Shown: piece after piece, positions 11,149 through 20,782 of the stretch
Layout: each line of letters starts with the position of its first letter
Numbering within the stretch: position 1 is the stretch's first letter
Assembly (NCBI RefSeq): GCF_009870125.1
Contig: NC_046679.1
Location: 20,026,001-20,090,000, forward strand
Length of the DNA stretch: 64,000 bases
Reading direction: 5' to 3'
Source: Drosophila pseudoobscura
Lineage: Eukaryota; Arthropoda; Insecta; Diptera; Drosophilidae
Notes under the pieces: model-generated
Database searches by the model: none
What the model saw: the letters and a program-made list of their open reading frames with translations, nothing else
What the model was told of the DNA's origin: nothing
Translations under genes and position numbers: made by a program

Positions 11149-11751
11149 ATGGTGCTGGAGATGGAAATGTCCAAGACCTATCAGTACCGCAAGGTGATGA
11201 AGCCCATGCTGGAGAGGAAGCGTCGGGCGCGCATCAACAAGTGCCTGGACGAGCTGAAAGACATTATGGTGGAGTGCCTCACCCAGGAGGGGGAGCACAT
11301 CACACGCCTGGAGAAGGCCGACATCCTCGAGCTGACCGTCGAGCACATGAAGAAGCTGCGGGCCCAGAAGCAGCTGCGCCTGAGCAGCAGTGTGTCGCCC
11401 AGTGCCTCCTCCGCGGACTCCAAGCTGAGCATCGCAGAGAGCTTCCGCGCCGGCTACGTACATGCAGCCAACGAGGTATCCAAGACTTTGGCTGCCGTTC
11501 CCGGTGTTACCGTCGATCTCGGCACACAGCTGATGAGTCATCTGGGCCATCGTCTCAACTATCTGCAAGTGGTGGTGCCTACTCTGCCCATTGGCATGGG
11601 TGTGCCGCTCCAGACCCCAGTCTCGGGTGTGGATGACGCCGCCCTGGTCACGCCGCCTCCGTCGGAATGCGGCAGCCTGGAGAGCGGCACCTGCAGCCCG
11701 GCTCCCAGCGAGGCCAGCTCCACCTCTGGTCCCATGTGGCGTCCTTGGTGA
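11149..11751 (+). CDS. E(spl)mbeta-HLH: E(spl)mbeta-HLH, bHLH-Orange transcriptional repressor
   Basis: An intronless frame of 200 residues starting [13 protein letters not shown]. The start is the first ATG of the frame, in a good context (ATCACCATGG). The basic region [14 protein letters not shown] has the proline typical of HES/E(spl) proteins, and the helix-loop-helix runs to about residue 70. The Orange domain ([16 protein letters not shown] onward) lies near residues 108-150. The C-terminus is WRPW, which recruits the corepressor Groucho. The protein executes Notch signalling by repressing proneural genes in the nucleus. The recognition-specific segment [20 protein letters not shown] distinguishes it from mgamma and agrees with D. 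melanogaster mbeta. It is the only plus-strand gene of the window, divergent from malpha and convergent with mgamma. Confidence 0.95.
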   Translation: MVLEMEMSKTYQYRKVMKPMLERKRRARINKCLDELKDIMVECLTQEGEHITRLEKADILELTVEHMKKLRAQKQLRLSSSVSPSASSADSKLSIAESFRAGYVHAANEVSKTLAAVPGVTVDLGTQLMSHLGHRLNYLQVVVPTLPIGMGVPLQTPVSGVDDAALVTPPPSECGSLESGTCSPAPSEASSTSGPMWRPW

Positions 11752-11980
11752 GCGGTGAAGAAGCATTCTGGATTCGCCTTCAAGAGGAAGGCCTTCTCAA
11801 CTCAACCCAACTGAGCGCCAGCTGAACCGAGAGGTCATTGGTAGTACTGCGCTGGAATGGAACCGCGCAGCCAATATGTTCCCACCGCTGCTGCTCAGAC
11901 GCCGCTCTCCGAGAGAGCCCTGCATCCGGGCTATGGATAGCGGGCGTCGCCCTATTATTGAGAGAATTTAATTGAAATCG

Positions 11981-11986
11981 AAATAA
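11981..11986 (+). terminator. Polyadenylation signal of E(spl)mbeta
   Basis: AATAAA occurs 230 nt after the mbeta stop codon, the first such signal downstream. The 3' UTR it defines contains no exact K, Brd or GY box that I could find, unlike those of malpha, mgamma and mdelta. Confidence 0.55.
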
Positions 11987-13798
11987 AAATCAAAATTGCT
12001 CCCAAAAATATTGTCTTCTTCCTTTTACTGCATCGAAAGTGATTCAGTTGCACAATCTTCTCATTCATCGGCGAAGCCTTTCCGGAGGCGTTCGACCGCA
12101 AACCAACCGAATAAAAAAAAATAAACCAGAAACCAAATACTTTGAGATAAACTCCATGGCAGGCCGATTCACAGACCAGACCGCAGCCGGAAGTCGCTAA
12201 ATATTTTCCCACACTCGGACTCAGTGTCCGTCCTCCATCAGACTCGTCGTCTGCGTTTGCCTTTGCCTTTCAGTCTGGCTCTGGCTCTGGGTCTCCAGCT
12301 CTCGTTGGTTGGCCTCATTATGGCCCGATCCGCTCCACTCAGCTGCGGGCTGGAACTTGGCGAAGACGGGTGGAGGGCGACCGGCGATTTGCGCCGGCGC
12401 TGTCTCTGTCGCAATTAAATAATAAAAATAAAGCAAAAAGTCAGTTCTAGGAAACGTCATTTATTATGAGGCTCAGGCTCGTACTCGTATTCGAGTGTGA
12501 GAACCGCGGCTCGCCTGTCAATGCCTCCGCACTGTGGCCTGCCATTGTGGTTTGACTATGGCTTTGACAGCTTTAACTGCGCTTGACCGCTTGGCACATG
12601 CGCCGGGGCCGGTCGAACTCGCGGACAGATGGACAGATGACGGGACGGACGGTCAGTCCGGTCAGACATTGCAAATTAAGCCCGCGACCGCGACCGTCTC
12701 GGCACTTAAAACTTCACTGTGTGTGGGTCTACCTCGTGAGAGTATGTGTGCGCCTGAGTGAGGTTCGATTACGGAACTTCAGTCTCAACGCTTTTGTCTG
12801 GCGGACAACTATGATGATGACTACTTACTAGACCGACCCGGCTCAAGCCGTGGACGGGACCGACCGTTCAAGCTGTCGCTGATTGCTGTTAATCTTCAGA
12901 AAATGTGATTAGTCACGTAACTTTTGGCATGGAAACCAAGTCATCGAGACATAGATTGGGGGTTTTGGCAGCTCTTCTTCATTTTGTCGGGCCCAAAACA
13001 GTTATTTATGAGCTTCAACGGTAGTCGGCCGAAATGTGTGATCTACTTTGTGATGGAAGATAGTTTGACGATACGTTGCTTTGAGATAGAGGGTTGATTG
13101 CAGATACATATAAACCTTGGATCCGGCCATTAGGGTTGTTCAAAGGAGTTTCCTATTGATCATTATATGATGATCTTCTTTGCAAAGTGATTTATCACAG
13201 CTGAAACCGATCACACCGTCTAGGCCTATTCGTTCAGTCTGAAGACCAATTAAAATATGAGTTCAAAAGTATGAGATCTTTAAATGAGATCTACCTAGAG
13301 CTGACATCGTAAGTAAGATTAATAGGTATGTACATAATCATATACAGATTTTGATAGATATTGGCAAATTAATTCCAAAGTATATCATCCCTAAGAGGGA
13401 TTTATTTTCATTAATACTCTGCGATCCTCAATAAATTAACAAAAGTCAAAGATCTCGCTTCCGAGCTCCGAGCCGGGCCAAAATCTGTAACAGGAAAGTA
13501 CAGTACGGCGCACACATCATACATCACGTGACCTCTGTGTGGCAGTGGGCCCCCAAGGCCCCCGCCCCAATTCACTGCGGGTCCGGCCACCTACTTCAGT
13601 CATAATACACACGCCGCAAAAGTTAATGCAGCCATATTAAAGTAAACGCAAGACCACCACTTAATGCAGGAGAGGAGCGGCATCGGCGGAAACCGGCCTG
13701 GGAATGGTCTGAGGATGCTCGTGCCTCAAAACCCAGCCTCCAGATCCAACTCAACAGCATCCCAACATCTCAAAACACACACAAACACACGGACAGAT

Positions 13799-13802
13799 AG
13801 AA

Positions 13803-13834
<32 letters not shown>

Positions 13835-13850
13835 AGGGAGGGAGGGACAC
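13799..13850. repeat. Purine-rich (AG)n/(GGGA)n microsatellite
   Basis: About 50 bp of GA dinucleotides grade into GGGA tetranucleotides on the plus strand. (GA)n runs can bind GAGA factor, but no promoter is near. Confidence 0.75.
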
Positions 13851-14141
13851 ACTATCAAAAGCTGTGGGCAGCTTGTCCAGTGGCAGCCAGAGCGTGTGCC
13901 AATGTAGTGTAACAACATCCCATATTAAAGATATTACAGAGTCAATAGCACACCATATAAGTGTGGTTGGGTGCCTCTCCAACTCCCATTCCCATTCCTA
14001 CTCTCAACTCCGAGAGTCCATCTCCATCTCTATAACCATCTACGTTCCCATCTCACTCGCTCTCGCTTTTTGGTCATAAACCAACTAAATTGAGTTCGTT
14101 CAACAAAACAGCGACGCATGCGCCGCACCGCGGGCCAACCG

Positions 14142-14164
14142 ACCGGCCGGCCGGCCGGCCGGGC
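14142..14164. repeat. CCGG tandem array
   Basis: About 23 bp consist of GGCC/CCGG units, a self-complementary GC block inside otherwise mixed sequence. No function is apparent. Confidence 0.7.
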
Positions 14165-14611
14165 CACCTCCTAACCCAACCGATCCCAGCCCGAAGTAAA
14201 CCCCTTTTGTCCACATCACACGGCGCGCTCTTAACGATCGTGTGTCCACAGTCATTACAATGTTGGCCAATGCACAACCATTCGACTGAGACTGAGACAG
14301 GGACTGCGACTGCGACTGAGACTGCGACGACGTCGCCGCACACTTACCGCACGCTGCTTTTCTCTTTCATGTCGATCGCTGGCTAGGCTCGGGCCTCGTC
14401 TCCGGCTCATGCGCAGGCGCAGTCGCAGGCGCAGGCGCAGTTTGGTCTCCAGCCACTCTTCTACTTGGTCGGTCGGTCGTGATCTTGCCCGTAAGTGGTC
14501 TTGTATCTTGAATTCGTAAAAATACTCGTACACACAGAGGTACGTCCACACAGAGCGGATCTCCCTCTCTGTCTTTTGGCTTGCAGCAGACACACATACA
14601 CATAAAAAAGG

Positions 14612-14660
14612 GCAGGTGTGTCGATCGTGTGAGAACCACGTTCCAAACCATTTTCTCACG
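14612..14660. promoter_or_regulatory. E-box plus Su(H) paired site (SPS) away from any promoter
   Basis: A proneural E-box GCAGGTG is at 14612-14618. Two inverted Su(H) sites follow, TGTGAGAA at 14628-14635 and TTCTCACG at 14653-14660, separated by exactly 17 bp. Head-to-head Su(H) sites 15-19 bp apart define the SPS architecture that promotes dimerisation of Notch transcription complexes. The GAAAGT hexamer often seen in the spacer is absent. The module is 2.9 kb downstream of the mbeta stop and 2.8 kb upstream of the mgamma ATG in plus coordinates, on the 3' side of both genes. Confidence 0.65.
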
Positions 14661-16575
14661 ATCTTCGCTTCTGATATTTCTTTTTTGTTTTGTTTTTGTA
14701 CTTGGCTCCGGTTCCCTGCCCCTACTCCTGTCCCTGACTGACTGACTGGGCCCTTCAATCCATTTGCGTGTGTGCGAGAGGAGACCCTTCTCCACCTCCG
14801 ACACCGTCTTGGTTGTCGTCCTCTGCCTGGCTGGAGTGATTCGTATGCAGTTTGTGTATTGTAGTTTTTAATGACTTGGGCTTGCGTTCGAGCGCTCGAT
14901 CGAGCTGGATCGGGGTTCGGTTACGTTACGTCGCCGCCATTCGTTCATCATTCATCGGGTTTACCTATAAGATTAAGTATCTTTTGTGTTGCCTGCCTCT
15001 GCATGCATTTCCTTTTGGCATTTTGGGTGCGATTCCTATATATCCATATAGCCATATTTTTATTTTCTTATTGTCCATTGTCGTACGTAAATACGAGTAT
15101 GTGGGTCTCGTGTATGCATGGCTGGTGCTGTTCCGCTTATTGTCTTGCCAACTGTGTGATGGCTCTGATCGGATCATCTAGGGATGGACACGGTTTAAAA
15201 ATGAGTTAAGATTTCGTTTGGATCTTAAGGGAGATGTCAAAGGGAAAGTTCAAGTCGTTTGGAACTGTTACAGAGATGATCCTATGGAGATGATCTACAT
15301 TGAGTTTCACTCAATTAACAGATCGTTTATCTGATTAAAAGCTTCTTTTTATTGATTACAATTTACATAGCGGTAAAGATATGAAATAAAAGGATTAAGG
15401 TTCATATAAGTTATTCCAACAAATCGACAGATAATTATCGTAGGATAAATCTCTCTAAGTGTTTAAGTTTCTGTTAATTTATTACATCCTTTGGATGCTT
15501 AGATCCCATACAAAATTTAATCACATTCACGGATTTTAAATCTATAAATTTAGTTTCGTTTAATTTAGGCCATCCCTGGACCTACGGCATCCCTGATATT
15601 TATCTGGTTGACTATTCCTCTCGTCATGGCCTTGCCTGCCAGCCAGCAATCGATGGTTAAGACAGAGGCGTCTGGGGACCGGCTACTGGTCTTGGCACAC
15701 ACAGATAACCAAATGATGCTGGGTCAGGCCGAATCAAAAACGAAAAAAAAAAACCCAAACTCGATCCCAAGCCCAACACTAAAAAGTGATATCCTGTCCC
15801 GGGCTCCATCCCAAAGTTGCCCTAGGGCAAGACACTCATTTACCTGATCTCAAAGCAATTATGTAGCCGAAGCCGTAGCTCGCCTTGACCATTGTGCGGG
15901 GCGATTTTCTAGTCGAATGGCCACATCGAATAAAGGAGAAACGAAATCAGGATGGATATGGGATGAATGATGACTCGGTCCCTTTTCGGGTCTCCTCCAT
16001 CTCTTCTCTGATACTTCTTTTCGGGCTGTTCCTCTTCTCTGGGCTAAGTCTGAGCGACATTGTCGTAACTCGATTAGACACGCTGAGATAAGTCTCTAAT
16101 TTTTTGTGTTACCTCCGCTTATTGTAGGCACACGTGTTCAAGGGGCAACGCAACTGTGGCTGTCAGTAGTAGTCTCGACTTTGTGTTCTTTCTCCTCTTT
16201 CTCTTTCTCTGCTTCTGCCTCTTCTTCTGCTTAATTTTCTTGTTTTGGCCTTGGCATTGTTTTCGCTTTCTTTTGTCTCCGATCTTCTGTGAGTCCATCT
16301 ATGGGGAGATGAGCCAGGCAGCATTCACGACGATTCGGTGTGGAAAACTAGAAATTCTCCAGGCGATTCGGCGATTGCTAGGTCTATGAGTATTTCCGCC
16401 ACAAAACCGCAGGCAGAGCAAATTATCGGGCATTTCTTATAGATGGGTGTGCCTGACCAATTGGATAGTGGGTCTACCGACCATGCTTATTTGCATTCCC
16501 CGAAAAATGAATCACTGAAATGTCGGGTAAATAGTAGAAGGAAAAAGTCGTGATCTTTCAATTTTAGCTATATAA

Positions 16576-16581
16576 TTTATT
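16576..16581 (-). terminator. Candidate polyadenylation signal of E(spl)mgamma
   Basis: Minus-strand AATAAA lies 177 nt downstream of the mgamma stop, beyond both 3' UTR regulatory boxes. Confidence 0.5.
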
Positions 16582-16625
16582 ATTATTTGTTAATAGTATT
16601 TATCACGTGAACTGTGCGTCCCATC

Positions 16626-16696
16626 TAAAGCTTTGTGTGCGTTCTTAAAAGTAAGTGGTGGAGAGTCAATGGAGTTGGTCCATTGACTCGGAAGAC
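16626..16696 (-). promoter_or_regulatory. GY and Brd boxes in the E(spl)mgamma 3' UTR
   Basis: On the minus strand a GY box GTCTTCC is at 16696-16690 and a Brd box AGCTTTA at 16632-16626, within the first 135 nt after the stop codon. GY boxes pair with the miR-7 seed and Brd boxes with miR-4/79-class seeds. No exact K box was seen; the nearest similar text is ATCACG. Confidence 0.75.
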
Positions 16697-16757
16697 TTTT
16701 ACTTTCTAAATCGTTCTTTTCTTTCTCTCTCTCTTTCAGTGTTCCTGGAGGTGCTCT

Positions 16758-17402
16758 CTACCAGGGCCGCCAGACATTCTCCTCATCCTCGCTGTCGACC
16801 TCCAGTTCCATTTTTGTGACATCAATGGAGGAGCAGGTGGTGAGTAGGGAGGCACTGCCCAGACGCTCGCTGCTGGCGAGACTGGAGTTGGGGCTGCCGG
16901 CAAAGCTGGAGACGGGCGAGATGGGCACGGAGTAGGCGTCCCGGCTGGCGATGTGCACGGAGAGTGGAGCGGTGATGGGAAGAGCCTCCTTGACGGCGGG
17001 CTGCAGCTGATTGAGGCGCTGTCCCAGATGTGTCATCAGTTGGGTGCCCAGGCTGACATTCATGCCGGGCAGATGGGACAGGGAGCGGGAGACCTCGTTG
17101 ACGGCATGGATGTAGCCGGAGCGGAATCCCTCGGCCGGACTGAGGCTCTCGTCGCCGGTGGCGCGCTTGTGCTGGCGCTTCTCCTTCATCTTTTGGAGGT
17201 GGGTGACTGTTAGCTCGAGAATGTCGGCTTTTTCCAGGCGAGTGACGTGCTCGCCCTCCGACTCCAGCGTGGCCACCATCAGATCCTTCAGCTCGTCCAG
17301 GCACTTGTTGATGCGTGCCCGACGCTTCCTCTCCAGCATAGGCTTCATCACCTTGCGGTACTGATAGGTCTTGGACATTTCCGATATTTGTGACGACGAC
17401 AT
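16758..17402 (-). CDS. E(spl)mgamma-HLH: E(spl)mgamma-HLH, bHLH-Orange transcriptional repressor
   Basis: An intronless frame of 214 residues starting [15 protein letters not shown] and ending in WRPW. The basic region [14 protein letters not shown] and the helix-loop-helix span about residues 16-75, with the segment [20 protein letters not shown]. The Orange domain ([19 protein letters not shown] onward) lies near residues 95-140. An acidic stretch VDSEDEEN precedes the Groucho-binding WRPW. The residue pattern matches D. melanogaster mgamma (about 205 residues), the extra length being in the serine-rich linker after the Orange domain. It represses proneural genes downstream of Notch. An SPS and E-box lie upstream (17807-18008), and GY and Brd boxes lie in the 3' UTR. 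Confidence 0.95.
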   Translation of the reverse strand: MSSSQISEMSKTYQYRKVMKPMLERKRRARINKCLDELKDLMVATLESEGEHVTRLEKADILELTVTHLQKMKEKRQHKRATGDESLSPAEGFRSGYIHAVNEVSRSLSHLPGMNVSLGTQLMTHLGQRLNQLQPAVKEALPITAPLSVHIASRDAYSVPISPVSSFAGSPNSSLASSERLGSASLLTTCSSIDVTKMELEVDSEDEENVWRPW

Positions 17403-17501
17403 TTTTGGATATGTTCCTTCGTTGTAATGTTTGTTCTTTTGAGCTGTGGCTGCTCCGACGGCTGAAGACGTTGTGTGCTGTCTGCCGGCCCTGGCCCTGG
17501 C

Positions 17502-17508
17502 TTTTATA
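17502..17508 (-). promoter_or_regulatory. TATA box of E(spl)mgamma
   Basis: Minus-strand TATAAAA lies 100 bp upstream of the mgamma ATG, implying a start site near 17476 and a 5' UTR of about 75 nt. I could not define an initiator. Confidence 0.7.
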
Positions 17509-17806
17509 GCTGGCCAGAAACAACCCCCATGATCCAGGGATCTCGTGTGTGCTGGCTGGGCCCCTGTGCTGGCATTTCGTGTCGGGCAGAGCGGGACGGA
17601 GCGAAGCGTGTGCTGGCATGAGGGTTGGTCGCCCTTCCGCTTCTTGAGGCTGCTTCTTATTGTTTGTCCGCTTTCTTATTGTTGCCTTGTCCCCGTCCCC
17701 GTCCCCGTCACCGTCCCCGATTCGGGGTCTGGCCAGGGCACCCTTATCAACGGTTAAGGGAGCAGGATCGCTGCAAGGATCGTTTCGCATTGTGTGTGCT
17801 TGGAAC

Positions 17807-18308
17807 CGTGGGAAACACTTTCCTCCTCGGTTTCTCACACCAATATGCTCGCTCGCTCGATTCGCTCACCTGCCCCGAAAGAGCAACGGAGCATGAGCAT
17901 ATTCGTAGTCAGGGGCTTGGCCCTGGATGGATATGGGCATGGTTTCATACTCGTACTCGTACTCGGACTCGGACTCGAGCATGGGAATTTGCAGGCAGGA
18001 ACAGCTGCCGTTTCTAGATTTGTGTGTTATGATTTGACTATACCCATACACAAATGTCGAGGCGAGCAGAAGGATAATGAACTGCTTGCTTTATGCCATC
18101 TCATTTAGGTCTCGTCTCGGAGTTCCCACGGCTCCGATAGGGATACACGGATGGGGGGATGGGGCGTTGCGATTCGTCGACAACTTCCTGTTTACTGTTG
18201 GCATTCCACCTTGGATCGTATTCGTGCCGAGGCAGAGGCAGAGGCCGAGGCCGAGGCATCCTGCACTTGTTGGTCGGCTGCTATGATCCCGATCCGATCC
18301 TGTGGGAA
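17807..18308. promoter_or_regulatory. SPS, E-box and extra Su(H) sites upstream of E(spl)mgamma
   Basis: The paired site consists of CGTGGGAA (17807-17814) and TTCTCACA (17832-17839) with a 17 bp spacer. The spacer contains ACTTTC at 17817-17822, the complement of the GAAAGT hexamer known from E(spl) SPS elements. A proneural-type E-box, ACAGCTGC on the plus strand, is at 18001-18008. Single Su(H) sites follow at 18123-18130 (TTCCCACG) and 18301-18308 (TGTGGGAA). The SPS is about 300 bp upstream of the mgamma TATA box. This fits a Notch-plus-proneural enhancer. Confidence 0.8.
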
Positions 18309-19636
18309 CATTGCTCGTGTGCGTCGAGTGTGCTTAATGTGTGTTCGTTCGACTTTCCCGTTCCATTCTGCCGTTGCTCCTTCCCCCGTTGACCCGATCC
18401 CTGATCTCTGCTGAGGCGCTGCCTCTGCTCTGTAAAAGGGGCCAAGCGATGCTGCTCCTGGAGCGCTGCTCGCGTGTGGCTCGCGGTGGACACACTTTCG
18501 GCTGTAAGTTGTACGCGTTCCAGGACTTTTGTAATCGATTGTCATGCCTTACACTGCACTGCGGTGGGGATTGTAATTGGGTTGAGTCACTGGGAGCTTT
18601 AAATGCGAATGGGTTGAAGGGGTTTTTTGTGAGAGGGTTGGACGAGGAACCATTTAATGAGGGGTGATTATTGTATCTTCTTGGGTGATCCTAACTTGAT
18701 CGCAAATCGAAGTACTAAAAGGGTAAAATATCGTACATCTGGTTAAAATAATTATCATTGAATGGAATGCCAAGATTGTAATTAATTAGTGGTTTATTGG
18801 ATTTTTTTGATCGAAATATATATGCTGATAATATTCAAATTTTGCGGTTGTAAAGTTTATTATTATTATTAGGCCATGAAACATTAATATAATTAAGTAT
18901 TAGAGTACTAGCTACAAAAGCTTACGACTCATTGGTTATGATATTTAACTTAGTTATAGATTTTATCAATCAATTTGCACGATATACGATATATTTTTAT
19001 ATAAATATCTATGTATATTATTTATATTTATGTACATTTTTTATGTTTGTGTAATAAATTATTTTTTTTAATACAAATCAGGGACTGTAACTGGAACTGT
19101 TATAAGTTTTATGCCAAATCGAGCTGAAGATAATCGTAAGCTATGTCATAATCACAATACCTATTCAAAGACAGTGTCCTATATAGTCCTTGTCCCTGTC
19201 CCTTGAGATTCTAGAAGCTTTTGATTAATATAAATGCAAAAATGCCAACTTTCAATCAAAGTAAACTATTAAGATACTTTTTGAAACTCTGCAACCCCTG
19301 CTCAAAGTGGCCTTAGTGGCATTGAATGCAACTGCAACATGAGGCAACAAGTATAAGCAGTCAGCATTTCCCAGGGGGGCTAATCCTTTGAATATTATAC
19401 ATTTTAAATTTTATTTTATTTTATTTTAAATATTTATTTAAATTTGTATTATTACAAATGGTGTAAAGCATATGGTAGTTGTTAAGTATACGAAAAAAAT
19501 GTATTTCCTTAATAAAACTAAGTGGAAGATCAATGGGGAAGCTCTTGTTTAGGTTAATAAAATAAGTTATAAATATTTATAAATGTGTTTCTATACATCT
19601 ATGGGAGATCAAATACAAAATACGAACTTAAGAACT
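18309..19636. other. mgamma-mdelta intergenic region
   Basis: No gene is supportable. The left part is the distal upstream region of mgamma. The right part, from about 18.7 kb, is AT-rich DNA running into the mdelta 3' UTR. I saw no Su(H) pairs or clear repeats in it. Confidence 0.4.
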
Positions 19637-19792
19637 ATCACAGTAACATCACATCATATCATATCATATAGTAATAGCTATTGTAAGTACAATTCTGAGG
19701 CAAATGTTTACACTAAACCTTGGAAAACTTGGATCGTTTCTAAATACGAGTATCTTTTATGGCCTACGAACTAAATCCAGAGTAGTAAAGCT
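19637..19792 (-). promoter_or_regulatory. Brd box and tandem K boxes in the E(spl)mdelta 3' UTR
   Basis: On the minus strand a Brd box AGCTTTA is at 19792-19786, and two K boxes TGTGAT are at 19653-19648 and 19642-19637, 11 nt apart. All lie within 190 nt of the mdelta stop codon. These are recognised microRNA-mediated repression elements of the E(spl) and Bearded families. Confidence 0.75.
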
Positions 19793-19822
19793 CTCAATGT
19801 TGAGTGGTTGCTAGGTGTTGGT

Positions 19823-20389
19823 TCACCAGGGTCGCCAGACATCCTCGCCATTGGGGTTGTCGTTGTCCTCTGGAGGGGATGTAGGCCGCTCTTCATGGTG
19901 GTGCTCCTCCGACTTGCGGTCGGAGAGATTGACGGGCTCCTCGCTTAGGTCGGGAGTGTCCAGTTCCTCCTTCATGTCCTTCAACTGGTGTCCCAGCTGC
20001 TTCATCAGGTGTGTGCCGAACTTGAGATCCAAGCCAGGAACGGTGGAGAAAATGTGCGAGACCTCGTAGGCGGCCTGGGTATAGCCCGCCCGGAATTTGT
20101 CAAAATTCACCTGGGAGGAGGCGGAGGAGGAGGTGGAAGATGGAGACGATGGACTGGCTAGGCGCTGCTGCTGCTGGGTCTTTAGATAATTGACGGTCAG
20201 CTCCAGTATGTCGGCCTTCTCCAGTTTGCTGACCTGATCGCCCTGCGCGTCCATCGTATCCACAATGAGGTCTTTGAGCTCGTCCAAGTACAGGTTCATG
20301 CGGGCCCGTCTCTTGCGCTCCAGCAGTGGCTTGGTCACCTTGCGGTAGTGCTGCGTCTTGGTCATAAATCTCTGACCCTGCACTGCCAT
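19823..20389 (-). CDS. E(spl)mdelta-HLH: E(spl)mdelta-HLH, bHLH-Orange transcriptional repressor
   Basis: An intronless frame of 188 residues from the ATG at 20389 (MAVQGQRFMTKTQHYRKV). The open frame continues upstream only through non-ATG codons, so this is the chosen start. The basic region [20 protein letters not shown] differs from mbeta and mgamma (RMNLY in place of RINKC), as in D. melanogaster mdelta. The helix-loop-helix ends near residue 72. A Gln/Ser linker follows, then the Orange domain (DKFRAGYTQAAYEVSHIF onward) and the C-terminal WRPW. The linker is longer than the melanogaster one (173 residues in total, as I recall), mainly through a serine-rich insertion. It is a nuclear repressor acting with Groucho downstream of Notch. 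Confidence 0.95.
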   Translation of the reverse strand: MAVQGQRFMTKTQHYRKVTKPLLERKRRARMNLYLDELKDLIVDTMDAQGDQVSKLEKADILELTVNYLKTQQQQRLASPSSPSSTSSSASSQVNFDKFRAGYTQAAYEVSHIFSTVPGLDLKFGTHLMKQLGHQLKDMKEELDTPDLSEEPVNLSDRKSEEHHHEERPTSPPEDNDNPNGEDVWRPW

Positions 20390-20545
20390 TGTGATTGCTT
20401 TTGTTGGGGCCTTAAGTTTGATTTTAGTTGAAGCGGGCAATGCAAATGATCCACGTTGAACTGCGATGGCGATGGCGATGATGATGATGATGTTGATGCT
20501 TCTGCTCTTCTGCTGCTGCTCTGCACTGCACGGTAGTCACTTGAG

Positions 20546-20583
20546 AAATGATCTTGCCGCAAGGTAAGCTGATCCTTTTTGTA
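20546..20583 (-). promoter_or_regulatory. Candidate core promoter of E(spl)mdelta
   Basis: On the minus strand a TATA-like TACAAAAA spans 20583-20576 and an initiator TCATTT spans 20551-20546. The spacing of 32 bp between first Ts equals that in mbeta. No canonical TATAAA exists between the gene and 20.9 kb, so a weak TATA variant is the best candidate. Confidence 0.5.
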
Positions 20584-20776
20584 GCTGCAACATCGTCGTC
20601 GGTGCCATACACTTGCAAAATCCTCCCCTAACTGCTACCACGCACAATCGACGATCACAACGAAGCATCAATCGGGTCAGAGACGGAGACGGCACTGGCA
20701 TCGGCATCGGCGTCGGCGTCAGCGTCGTCTGTGTGGCACTGGGCTCTCTGCTTGTGGCAAGATTCATTCGCTGCTG

Positions 20777-20782
20777 CACGTG
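20777..20782. promoter_or_regulatory. CACGTG site upstream of E(spl)mdelta
   Basis: TGCACGTGTGC lies about 230 bp upstream of the predicted mdelta start. CACGTG cores are bound by E(spl)/Hairy repressors and by other bHLH proteins, so autorepression is a possibility only. Confidence 0.3.

Larger units (their letters stand above)
11987..16575. other. mbeta-mgamma intergenic region (between 3' ends)
   Basis: This is 4.6 kb between two convergent genes, with no supportable coding sequence. A single Su(H) site TTCCCACA is at 12206-12213. A full E-box plus SPS module is at 14612-14660 and is listed separately. CACGTG cores are at 13525-13530 and 16131-16136. Simple repeats include (AG)n/(GGGA)n at 13799-13850 and an uninterrupted CCGG array at 14142-14164. 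Confidence 0.5.

Noticed and set aside
12904-12909. TGTGAT (K-box-like) downstream of mbeta
   Set aside because: It lies more than 900 nt beyond the first polyadenylation signal of mbeta, so it is unlikely to be in the transcript.
16822-17838. A 338-codon minus-strand frame overlapping E(spl)mgamma
   Set aside because: It overlaps the mgamma coding sequence in another frame, and its composition follows mgamma codons read out of frame. The real gene is identified by its bHLH, Orange and WRPW domains.
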